From NCBI GenBank assembly GCA_012840445.1, contig DULI01000001.1:1-39709 (forward strand): DNA of 39,709 bases, given 5' to 3'. The position numbers and the translations under genes were made by a program. The stretch comes from Clostridiales bacterium (GTDB lineage: Bacteria; Bacillota; Clostridia; Oscillospirales; Acutalibacteraceae). The notes beneath the pieces were generated by a model. That model was not told the DNA's origin. It saw nothing but the letters and a program-made list of their open reading frames with translations, and made no database searches. Of the stretch, positions 1-7,161 are shown piece after piece (position 1 is the first letter of the stretch; every line of letters starts with the position of its first letter).

Positions 1-42
1 AACAAACGGATTCTGAAGTACAAGGCAAAGTTTGCTGCATAA
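1..42 (+). CDS. 3' end of an unidentified gene (partial)
   Basis: Frame 1 reads 13 lysine-rich codons (ending KYKAKFAA) and stops with TAA at 40-42. The gene begins outside the window. A short hairpin and then a T-rich terminator follow, which fits a gene end, but the fragment is too short to identify. Frame 3 is also open to 72, so the frame choice rests on what follows. Confidence 0.35.
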   Translation, partial: NKRILKYKAKFAA

Positions 43-110
43 AAAGAGCTACCACCATTTGGCAGTAGCTATTCAATAACCATGTTTTAATTATTTCCCT
101 GGTCTACATT

Positions 111-146
111 GACAGGGGCGGATCATTTAAGCCCGGTCTTTTTTTT
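111..146 (+). terminator. Probable intrinsic terminator
   Basis: GAC/GGGC (111-119) can pair with GCCC/GTC (131-138), followed at once by eight T residues and a second T run. A separate 6-bp hairpin, AGCTAC at 47-52 with GTAGCT at 65-70, lies just upstream without a T run. Together they probably end the partial gene at 1-42. Confidence 0.55.
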
Positions 147-204
147 GTATTTTTTTGCCGAGTTGTCCTCCTATTGCATATCATGTATAAAGGAGGTGAT
201 GTAT

Positions 205-345
205 TTGCCACCGCGCCGTAGAAACCCTTTGTGCTTTTTCTTTCCGGGTCTGCCTTTCTGCCGCATCAGGCCTCCGCGCCCGCCAAGGCCTCCCAGAAGG
301 CCCAGGCGCCCAAGGCCACCATATCCGCCAGGCCCGCGCCCCTAA
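205..345 (+). CDS. Small Pro/Arg-rich protein, 46 aa, unknown function
   Basis: I do not recognise this protein. A strong AAAGGAGGTG ribosome binding site at 189-198 sits at proper distance (8 nt after AGGAGG) from a TTG codon at 205. The in-frame ATG at 199 is too close to the site to be the start. The product opens with a basic PPRRR stretch, then a short hydrophobic Cys/Phe segment, then repeated PPR/RRP motifs and a C-terminal PPYPPGPRP. A terminator follows at 376. The excellent RBS and the terminator argue that it is expressed. The low complexity means homology would be weak evidence. A structural or spore-coat-like role is possible but unsupported. Confidence 0.45.
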   Translation: MPPRRRNPLCFFFPGLPFCRIRPPRPPRPPRRPRRPRPPYPPGPRP

Positions 346-375
346 TAATCCTCCTGTGAATTAAACGCGAAAAAC

Positions 376-413
376 AGCCAGCGTACATACGCCAAGCGTA
401 GCCGCTGGCTTTT
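376..413 (+). terminator. Intrinsic terminator after the small Pro/Arg-rich ORF
   Basis: AGCCAGCG (376-383) pairs with CGCTGGCT (403-410). TAC/GTA extends the stem across a 2-nt bulge, and TTTATT follows. Confidence 0.65.
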
Positions 414-480
414 ATTAATTTTGGATAACTTTTGGCCAATAAATGCTAAAGAATTGCTTTTCTTAAAAAGTTATTGCTGT

Positions 481-1440
481 TATAGTAAAATAGAGAAAAT
501 CTGCAAACCGAGCGGCAAACGCTCATCCCCAAGGGTGATACCATGAAGCCTGCTGTAAGCCTAACAAGAGTGTTATACGCCGCTTCAGGCAAAATAAACG
601 GCAAACCCGCTGTTTTGAGGTGGTATATCTCAGCACGGCCGATGGCAGAATCGACGATACCAGATTTTCTCCAAACTTCAGCCTGCATATCCCGGTAACC
701 ACAACTGGTATTTGAATATAAAGGCCGGGGGTTCAATTTTGGCTGGAAGGACTCGGGCATGATATGTCGGCTACAAGGGCGCAAACCGTTATATAGGCGC
801 CAATGCCGGATACATCCTCGGCGGCACGAAAACAGGGAATGTTGGAGCATTGTACAAAAACGGCACAAAACTTGGGAAAGCCTATGGGAACGCCCAGGAT
901 CCCTAAGCCGCTGACAAAACGGAGCCAATCTATATCGGGGGCCGTGGCCCGCAGGGAGAGGCGTGGAGCATAAACGGAGAAATATATGAAATAATCGTGT
1001 TTAGCAGGGGATTAACTCAGCAGGAGTGCGGCAAAGTTTATAAATACCTTTCCCAAAGACGGGGAATCCAAATCGAACAGTATGGGCAGACCGGCAGCAT
1101 TTACATAGACGGCAGACCCTTGAGTCCTTTCAGCCCTAAACTTTTGACCTGCAAATACATCCTGCCGAAAGGCAGCAGTTTGAACTTCTAGTACAGGAAG
1201 TAGCCAACTTGAAGCAAACCGATCTTACACAGGTGGAAATTCTCGCAGATTTTGGAAGGAAAGGCTTGATTTATTTGCCGGAACCACCGTAAAGCACGCG
1301 CTGGATAACCTTGAAAACAGCGGCTCTGTTGTAAATTTTGACAACATCGCCAACGGCACCAGCTGCTCCACCCGCGCCTAACCATGGAACGACGGCCTGT
1401 TCCAGGCAGTCCGCGGCGCGGCGGATTAGAATGCCATAAT
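481..1440 (+). pseudogene. Decayed LamG / concanavalin-like (phage-type) protein gene
   Basis: Read on the plus strand in shifting frames, this stretch encodes recognisable pieces of a LamG-like jelly-roll protein. First comes ASGKINGKPAVL (about 585-624). Then GYKGANRYIGANAGYILGG (about 771-830) runs to a TAA near 906. The same frame resumes with EPIYIGGRGPQGEAW and IYEIIVFSRGLTQQE (about 920-1025) and continues to a TAG at 1189-1191. A further fragment, TVKHALDNLENSGSVVNFD (about 1290-1350), follows in a different frame. The segment IGGR...W.G.IYEIIVFSRGL is typical of LamG-type domains in phage and surface proteins. In-frame stops and several frameshifts show that it is dead. ORFs on the opposite strand here look like shadows. 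Confidence 0.7.
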
Positions 1441-1510
1441 GGAAAGAATAGTACTTTCCTAAAAACAGAGAACAATTGCCAACAAGAAAACTATAATTAA
1501 CGAAACATAA

Positions 1511-1534
1511 AAAACGGAGCTTTGCTCCGTTTTT
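1511..1534. terminator. Bidirectional intrinsic terminator
   Basis: AAAACGGAGC and GCTCCGTTTT are perfect arms around a TTT loop, with T runs on both strands. It ends the minus-strand LysR gene and lies behind the plus-strand pseudogene. Confidence 0.85.
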
Positions 1535-1583
1535 ATTCTGCCTTAAACCCCTGGCGGAATATTTGCCGCCTTTATTTAAATCC

Positions 1584-2486
1584 CTATAATAATCTCGCGA
1601 TTTGCCGCACCTTTGCCATAAATAATTTGTCAAGCTCGGAAAACCGATAGCCTTCAGGGTATATCAGCATATCCTTAAAAACGCGTTCTTCCCCCTTGCA
1701 CTCAAGCTGTGCAAGCCCCAGGCTTTCAAGCGTTTGCTGCGGCATTGGGGAACACCAGGCATAAGTATTGGGGACGCTTCGCAGCAAATCCGCCTGGCTT
1801 CCCCGCTCAAACACGCAAATGCGCCGGCAGCCGCACTGCTTCCTGTTTAGGGCGGGCACTTCAAACTCCTCCTCCGCAAATGCAATTTCAATTCTGCCCT
1901 TAAGGTCGTCAAGGCCCAAAACCTGTTTTGCCGCAAGGGAGCTGAACTTAGACACCGCAACCACATGGACAAACTCAAAGAAGGGCTCGCATCTTAACCC
2001 CTTACTTTCAAGGGCGGGAACAATTTCGCCCTCACGCTCCCTTTGGAACCGTATAATCCCAAGCCCGAACCCTTCCTGCAAAATGTTGTCTATTGCCGCC
2101 TCGTAACCGGCCTCTTTAAAGTAAATTTCGCAGGGAAGAGAACTGTCAACCTGCTTTAAAACCTCCCCAAAGGCGTCCGATATATAGGCAGCGCGGGGTA
2201 CCGACACCGAAAACTTCTGGGTCCGGGTTTTGTGGTATTTATAGTAATTTTCGACCTCCTCAACCTGCGCCAGAATGCTTCTGGCCCTGCGCAAAAACTC
2301 CTCGCCCTCGGCAGTCACCAAAATTCCCCTGGAGGTTCGCCTGAAAATCGTAATGCCAAGGGACTCCTCAAGCTCTTTGACGGCACGGCTTAAATTTGGC
2401 TGCGCCATAAGCAGGTTTTCGGCGGCCTTGCTTATGGAACGGGTTTTTTCAATTTCAACCGCGTATTTCAAATGCACTAAATTCAT
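1584..2486 (-). CDS. LysR-family transcriptional regulator
   Basis: At 300 aa this has the standard LysR size. Residues 1-60 form the winged helix-turn-helix (MNLVHLKYAVEIEK, then ISKAAENLLMAQPNLSRAVK and LEESLGITIFRR). The remaining residues form the two-lobed effector-binding domain. I chose the ATG at 2486 because AGGAG lies 6 nt upstream; an ATG seven codons earlier lacks a good site. The gene is divergent from rex, 376 bp away, and a terminator follows at 1511. LysR proteins usually control a divergent neighbour, but here that neighbour is rex with its own operators, so the target is open. The effector cannot be read from the sequence. Confidence 0.88.
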   Translation of the reverse strand: MNLVHLKYAVEIEKTRSISKAAENLLMAQPNLSRAVKELEESLGITIFRRTSRGILVTAEGEEFLRRARSILAQVEEVENYYKYHKTRTQKFSVSVPRAAYISDAFGEVLKQVDSSLPCEIYFKEAGYEAAIDNILQEGFGLGIIRFQREREGEIVPALESKGLRCEPFFEFVHVVAVSKFSSLAAKQVLGLDDLKGRIEIAFAEEEFEVPALNRKQCGCRRICVFERGSQADLLRSVPNTYAWCSPMPQQTLESLGLAQLECKGEERVFKDMLIYPEGYRFSELDKLFMAKVRQIARLL

Positions 2487-2507
2487 AATAACTCCTGTAT
2501 TAAACAA

Positions 2508-2524
2508 GCGGGCAACCTGCCCGC
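2508..2524. other. Hairpin in the LysR 5' leader
   Basis: GCGGGCA and TGCCCGC form a perfect 7-bp stem with an ACC/GGT loop, about 20 nt upstream of the LysR start. A minus-strand TATACT -10-like box lies at 2547-2552. On the plus strand the stem is followed by GTTTTTT, so it could equally act as a terminator. The rest of 2525-2760 shows no gene. Confidence 0.4.
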
Positions 2525-2770
2525 GTTTTTTACTTTATGTTTTTATAGTATAAAATTGCCGCGGATTATTCAACCACCAATTTGCCATATACACTAAAAA
2601 ACCGCTGAGCCAAACATCCCCACCTCTACAACCGGCTTTCCGACTTAACCCCCCGCGTTACCTAAAACCCGCAAACTTAACATCCGCTGTTGGCCTTAAA
2701 AGCAGTAACAGGTAAAAAATACACAATAACTACAACGGTTTTCGAGTAAAGTTTTATCGATAATCCCATA

Positions 2771-2788
2771 TCGTTAAAAATATAACAA
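2771..2788. promoter_or_regulatory. Rex-box-like operator 1
   Basis: The 18-bp palindrome TCGTTAA-AAAT-ATAACAA matches the known clostridial Rex consensus TTGTTAA-N4-TTAACAA at 12 of 14 arm positions. It lies 53 bp (about five helical turns) upstream of operator 2. Confidence 0.5.
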
Positions 2789-2804
2789 TATATAATATTT
2801 ATAT

Positions 2805-2833
2805 TTGCAAAATTGCCCTTTCTTTGTTAAAAT
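2805..2833 (+). promoter_or_regulatory. Sigma-A promoter of the rex-adhE operon
   Basis: TTGCAA (2805-2810), a 17-nt spacer and TAAAAT (2828-2833) predict a start near 2840 and a very short leader before the AGGAG site at 2850. The -10 box lies inside operator 2. Confidence 0.6.
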
Positions 2834-2841
2834 ATTAACGA
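2824..2841. promoter_or_regulatory. Rex-box-like operator 2, overlapping the rex promoter
   Basis: TTGTTAA-AATA-TTAACGA matches the clostridial Rex consensus at 13 of 14 arm positions. It covers the predicted -10 box and transcription start, so bound Rex would block initiation. This fits autorepression of the rex-adhE operon under a low NADH/NAD+ ratio. Confidence 0.7.
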
Positions 2842-2862
2842 AAGCAGAAAGGAGAGATAAGA

Positions 2863-3498
2863 ATGCAGGACCAAAATATCTCATCCCCAACCTTAAGGCG
2901 GCTTCCAACCTATTTAAACTACCTCAAATCGCTGCCGAAAGACCATCCCGAAAATATCTCATCCGCCGTAATTGCCTCTGCCCTTGGGCTTGGCGAGGTT
3001 CAGGTGCGAAAGGACTTAGCCTGCGTGTGTAACAAGGGCAAGCCCAAAATTGGGTATATTATTAAGGACCTTATAAATTGCCTGGAGGAATTTCTGGGCT
3101 ATAACAGCACAACCAACGCGGTAATTGTGGGCGCGGGGAAACTTGGAAAAGCGCTGCTTGATTATGTGGGTTTTGAAAACTACGGCCTTAACATTGTGGC
3201 GGCCTTTGACAAAAATCCCGCGCTGCAAGGTAAGACCGAAACTGGGAAAAATATATATATTCTTGATAAATTCGAGGAAGTGTGTAAAAGGCTGAATATA
3301 AAAATCGGCATAATCACGGTACCCGCCGAAAACGCGCAGGAGGCCTGCGATTTAATGGTGAAAAACGGCATTGTGGCCATCTGGAACTTTGCGCCCGTAC
3401 ACCTTAAAGTACCCGACGGGGTAATAATCCAGCACGAAAATATAGCCGCCTCGCTGGCACTTCTGTCAAAAAGGCTTCCCGAGAGAATAAACGCATAA
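2863..3498 (+). CDS. rex: Redox-sensing transcriptional repressor Rex
   Basis: This 211-aa protein has the full Rex layout. The N-terminal winged helix is at about residues 8-55 (LRRLPTYLNYLKSL, then VIASALGLGEVQVRKDLA). A Rossmann NAD(H)-binding domain follows, with VGAGKLGKALL (G90, G92, G95), and the C-terminal domain-swap helix ends the protein. AAAGGAG precedes the ATG by about 10 nt. Rex senses the NADH/NAD+ ratio and represses fermentative genes until NADH rises. The next gene, adhE, is only 13 bp downstream and is a classic Rex target. The two Rex-box-like sites upstream suggest that repressor and target are co-transcribed and self-regulated. Confidence 0.95.
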   Translation: MQDQNISSPTLRRLPTYLNYLKSLPKDHPENISSAVIASALGLGEVQVRKDLACVCNKGKPKIGYIIKDLINCLEEFLGYNSTTNAVIVGAGKLGKALLDYVGFENYGLNIVAAFDKNPALQGKTETGKNIYILDKFEEVCKRLNIKIGIITVPAENAQEACDLMVKNGIVAIWNFAPVHLKVPDGVIIQHENIAASLALLSKRLPERINA

Positions 3499-3511
3499 AG
3501 GAGGAAGATAT

Positions 3512-6115
3512 ATGAAGAAATACCCGATAGTTGACAGCCTCGAATCCTTCAGCGCCTGCCTGGAACGCGTCCGGCACGCTCAGGAAAAATACGCGTCCTA
3601 TACCCAGGAGCAGGTTGACAAAATCTTCAAAGCCGCCGCCCTTGCCGCCAACAGGGCGCGAATCCCCCTTGCAAAGCTTGCCGTGGAAGAAACCGGCATG
3701 GGGGTTGTGGAGGACAAGGTAATAAAAAACCACTTTGCCTCAGAGTATATTTACAATAAATATAAAGACGCCAAAACCTGCGGGGTAATTGAAAAAGACA
3801 CCGCCATGGGAATTATCAAAATCGCCGAACCCGTCGGAGTTATAGGCGCGGTAATCCCCACAACCAACCCCACCTCAACCACCATTTTCAAGACTTTGCT
3901 CGCACTAAAGACCCGCAACGGCATAATTGTCAGCCCCCACCCCCGTGCCAAAAAATGTACTGTAGAGGCAGCAAGAATAGTTCTGGAGGCGGCAGTTGAA
4001 GCCGGCGCGCCAGAGGATATAATCGGCTGGATCGATGCGCCCTCCCTTGAGCTTACCAACACGCTCATGAAAGAATCGGATTTAATCCTAGCCACCGGCG
4101 GCATGGCAATGGTAAAGGCAGCCTATTCAAGCGGCACGCCGGCAATAGGAGTCGGCGCGGGCAACGTCCCTGCAATAATCGACGACAGCGCCGACATAGT
4201 GCTCGCTGTAAACTCAATAATCCACTCCAAGATCTTTGACAACGGCATGATCTGCGCCTCCGAGCAGGCTGTCATAGTGCTTGATGAAGTATACGAAAAG
4301 GTCAAAAAGGAGTTCGCCGAAAGAGGTTGCTACTTCCTTAAAGGCGACGAAACAGACAAGGTCAGAAAGATAATAATCATCAACGACGCCCTCAATGCCA
4401 AAATCGTCGGGCAGCCGGCTACTGCCATCGCGAAGCTTGCAGGAATTGAAGTCCCCGAAAACACCAAAATCCTTATTGGCGAGGTTGAACGCACCGACCT
4501 GTCTGAAGAGTTTGCCCACGAGAAACTCTCCCCTGTCCTTGCCATGTACAGGGCAAAGGATTTCGGCGACGCGCTGGCCAAGGCCGCGCAGCTTGTAAGG
4601 GACGGCGGTATGGGCCACACCGCGGCAATATACCTTAACGAAGTCACTGCGCGGGAAAAATTAGGGCAATTTGAAGCCGCCATGAAAACCTGCCGTATCC
4701 TCGTCAACACCCCCTCTTCCCACGGCGGAATCGGAGATGTCTACAACTTCAGGCTCGAGCCCTCCCTGACACTCGGCTGCGGCACCTGGGGCGGCAACAG
4801 CGTATCCGAAAACGTGGGCGTAAAGCACCTTATCAACATCAAGACAGTTGCCGAGAGGAGAGAGAACATGCTGTGGTTCAGAACGCCCGAAAAAATATAT
4901 ATAAAACGCGGATGCCTTAACACCGCGCTGGATGAGCTTAAGGGCAAAAGAAAGGCATTCATCGTAACCGACCACTTCCTTTTCAACAATGGCTTTACAA
5001 AGCCCGTAACCGACAAGCTGGATGAGATGGGGATACAGCACGCCACCTTTTACAACGTACAGCCCGACCCCACACTTGCAAACGCCGAAGAGGGCGCGGC
5101 GCAAATGCGTGCATTTAGCCCCGATGTCATTATAGCCCTTGGCGGAGGCTCGCCAATGGACGCCGCCAAAATCATGTGGGTCATGTACGAGCACCCGGAA
5201 GCCGACTTTATGGACATGGCAATGCGGTTTATGGATATAAGAAAACGCGTGTACGAGTTCCCTCGCATGGGTGAAAAGGCGTACTTCGTAGCCATCCCAA
5301 CCACCGCGGGTACAGGTTCCGAGGTCACCCCCTTCGCGGTTATAACCGACGAAAAGACGGGTGTAAAATACCCCCTTGCCGACTACGAACTTCTGCCTGA
5401 CATGGCAATTGTCGACCCGGATTTGCAGATGAACGCGCCAAAGGGCCTTACCGCCGCTTCCGGCATAGATGCCCTAACTCACGCCCTTGAGGCATATGCC
5501 TCAATGCTTGCCACCGAATACACCGACGCGCTGGCTTTAAAAAGCATAAAAATGATATTCGACTACCTGCCCGCGGCATACGACAACGGCCCGAACGACC
5601 CGCTCGCCCGCGAAAAAATGGCCAACGCCGCCACAATCGCTGGCATGGCCTTCGCCAACGCGTTTCTTGGAGTCTGCCATTCCATGGCCCACAAGCTCGG
5701 TGCCACCTTCAACCTCCCCCACGGTGTCGCCAACGGCTTGATGATATGCGAAGTGCTGCGGTTCAACGCTGCAAACGCCCCCACCAAAATGGGTACCTTC
5801 CCGCAGTACACCCACCCTCACACCCTTGCCCGCTATGCCGAAATTGCCGACTACCTGGGTCTTAAGGGCAATACCGACGAGGAGAAGCTCGAAAGCCTTA
5901 TAAGCGCCATAGAGGAGCTTAAGGCCAAGGTGGGCATAAAGCAGGCTATCAGGGACTATGGGATAGAGGAAAAGGACTTTCTCCAGAAACTTGACAGCAT
6001 GGTCGAGCAGGCCTTCGACGACCAGTGCACCGGCGCCAACCCAAGGTATCCGCTGCTGAGCGAAATCAAGCAGATGTACCTTAACGCCTACTACGGCACC
6101 AGAGTAAAAGTATAA
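3512..6115 (+). CDS. adhE: Bifunctional acetaldehyde-CoA / alcohol dehydrogenase
   Basis: This is an 867-aa AdhE that reduces acetyl-CoA to acetaldehyde and then ethanol using two NADH. Residues 1 to about 440 are the CoA-acylating aldehyde dehydrogenase, with the catalytic cysteine in GMICASEQ (C248). The C-terminal half, from about 455, is an iron alcohol dehydrogenase with GGGSPMDAAK (544-553). Its expected metal ligands are D653, H657, H723 and H737, in IDALTHALEAY, CHSMAHKLG and NLPHG. The AAAGGAGG site is close to the ATG. It lies 13 bp after rex and 13 bp before the kinase-like gene, so all three form one operon. The cytoplasmic enzyme is known to form spirosomes in this family. Length and motifs appear intact. 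Confidence 0.97.
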   Translation: MKKYPIVDSLESFSACLERVRHAQEKYASYTQEQVDKIFKAAALAANRARIPLAKLAVEETGMGVVEDKVIKNHFASEYIYNKYKDAKTCGVIEKDTAMGIIKIAEPVGVIGAVIPTTNPTSTTIFKTLLALKTRNGIIVSPHPRAKKCTVEAARIVLEAAVEAGAPEDIIGWIDAPSLELTNTLMKESDLILATGGMAMVKAAYSSGTPAIGVGAGNVPAIIDDSADIVLAVNSIIHSKIFDNGMICASEQAVIVLDEVYEKVKKEFAERGCYFLKGDETDKVRKIIIINDALNAKIVGQPATAIAKLAGIEVPENTKILIGEVERTDLSEEFAHEKLSPVLAMYRAKDFGDALAKAAQLVRDGGMGHTAAIYLNEVTAREKLGQFEAAMKTCRILVNTPSSHGGIGDVYNFRLEPSLTLGCGTWGGNSVSENVGVKHLINIKTVAERRENMLWFRTPEKIYIKRGCLNTALDELKGKRKAFIVTDHFLFNNGFTKPVTDKLDEMGIQHATFYNVQPDPTLANAEEGAAQMRAFSPDVIIALGGGSPMDAAKIMWVMYEHPEADFMDMAMRFMDIRKRVYEFPRMGEKAYFVAIPTTAGTGSEVTPFAVITDEKTGVKYPLADYELLPDMAIVDPDLQMNAPKGLTAASGIDALTHALEAYASMLATEYTDALALKSIKMIFDYLPAAYDNGPNDPLAREKMANAATIAGMAFANAFLGVCHSMAHKLGATFNLPHGVANGLMICEVLRFNAANAPTKMGTFPQYTHPHTLARYAEIADYLGLKGNTDEEKLESLISAIEELKAKVGIKQAIRDYGIEEKDFLQKLDSMVEQAFDDQCTGANPRYPLLSEIKQMYLNAYYGTRVKV

Positions 6116-6128
6116 GGGAGGGTATACC

Positions 6129-6878
6129 ATGAAATTAGACAAAGTCATAGCAGTAAGGGCTTCCAAAACAGTCTACCGCGACGGGGACTACGCCATTAAA
6201 GTATTCGACGCCGGTTATTCCAAGGCAGATATTTTGAACGAGGCCCTTAACCAGGCCCGCATCGAGGAAACCGGCCTTAACATCCCAAGAATCCACGGCG
6301 TCACCATGATAGACGGCAAATGGGCTATAATATCGGATTTTATCGAGGGCAAAACACTAGACATTCTTATGCGCGAAAATCCCCAAAAACACGACGAGTA
6401 CCTAGACCTGTTTGTAAACCTGCAGATTGAGGTGCACAGCAAAAAAACCCCGTTGCTTGTAAAACTCAAGGACAAAATGCACCGCAAAATCTCCCAGACA
6501 AACCTTGACGCCGCCACAAGATACGAGCTTCACACAAGGCTCGAGGGTATGCCCAAGCACGACAAAATCTGCCACGGTGACTTTAACCCCTCTAACATCA
6601 TAATAACCGACGATGGCAAGGCTTATATCCTTGACTGGTCCCATGTCACCCAGGGTAACGCCTCGGCCGACGTGGCAAGAACCTACCTGCTTTTCTGCCT
6701 GCATGGCGACAAACCAACTGCCGATAAATATCTTGACCTTTTCTGTAAAAAGAGTGGGACCGAAAGGCAGTATGTGCAAAAATGGCTGCCTATAGTTGCC
6801 GCATCCCAGTCGGTCAAGGGCAACCCCGAAGAACGGGAATTCCTGCTTTCTTGGGTCAATGTGAAGGATTACGAATAA
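6129..6878 (+). CDS. APH/choline-kinase-like phosphotransferase
   Basis: At 249 aa this is a small protein-kinase-fold phosphotransferase of the aminoglycoside phosphotransferase group. The catalytic loop is CHGDFNPSNII (about residues 156-166) and the metal-binding motif is ILDWSHV (about 174-180). The N-terminal lobe is short, with AIKVFD supplying the likely ATP lysine. GGGAGGG lies upstream of the ATG. It is the last gene of the rex-adhE operon and is followed by a terminator. The family covers antibiotic, sugar, choline and small-molecule kinases, so the substrate cannot be assigned. Its position under apparent Rex control suggests a metabolic rather than a resistance role, but that is inference. 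Confidence 0.8.
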   Translation: MKLDKVIAVRASKTVYRDGDYAIKVFDAGYSKADILNEALNQARIEETGLNIPRIHGVTMIDGKWAIISDFIEGKTLDILMRENPQKHDEYLDLFVNLQIEVHSKKTPLLVKLKDKMHRKISQTNLDAATRYELHTRLEGMPKHDKICHGDFNPSNIIITDDGKAYILDWSHVTQGNASADVARTYLLFCLHGDKPTADKYLDLFCKKSGTERQYVQKWLPIVAASQSVKGNPEEREFLLSWVNVKDYE

Positions 6879-6963
6879 ATACAAAGCTTGCATCCCACCC
6901 TTCTGCCCTTATAGTCTTGCCTAAACCTAAACCGCATCAGGCAAAACTGAAAGGCATTGAAAT

Positions 6964-6987
6964 AAAGGCCGCCAATAGGCGGCCTTT
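6964..6987 (+). terminator. Intrinsic terminator of the rex-adhE-kinase operon
   Basis: AAAGGCCGCC and GGCGGCCTTT are perfect 10-bp arms around AATA, followed by AACTTTAT. The stretch from 6988 to 7106 holds nothing else that I can recognise. Confidence 0.8.
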
Positions 6988-7106
6988 AACTTTATCCCGC
7001 AGGCTGTGGCAAAACCCACCTCATATTCCTATTTTCGCAAATCCCGCTTAAATTAAAGCATTCAGCTTTCAACTTCGTAGAAAATTTAATTAACTGCCGG
7101 CAAAGC

Positions 7107-7146
7107 AAAAAAGGCGCCCGCGGCATTTACCGCCGCAAGCGCCTTT
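7107..7146 (-). terminator. Intrinsic terminator of the GH31 gene
   Basis: On the minus strand AAAGGCGC and GCGCCTTT enclose an inner GCGGC/GCCGC stem, and a T6 run follows (plus-strand A run at 7107-7112). Confidence 0.8.
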
Positions 7147-7161
7147 AGTTTAACCTTCAGG

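Noticed and set aside
446-928. A 160-aa minus-strand ORF and other minus-strand ORFs up to 1633
   Set aside because: Composition is random-looking with no motif, and the plus strand carries recognisable decayed LamG pieces in the same place.
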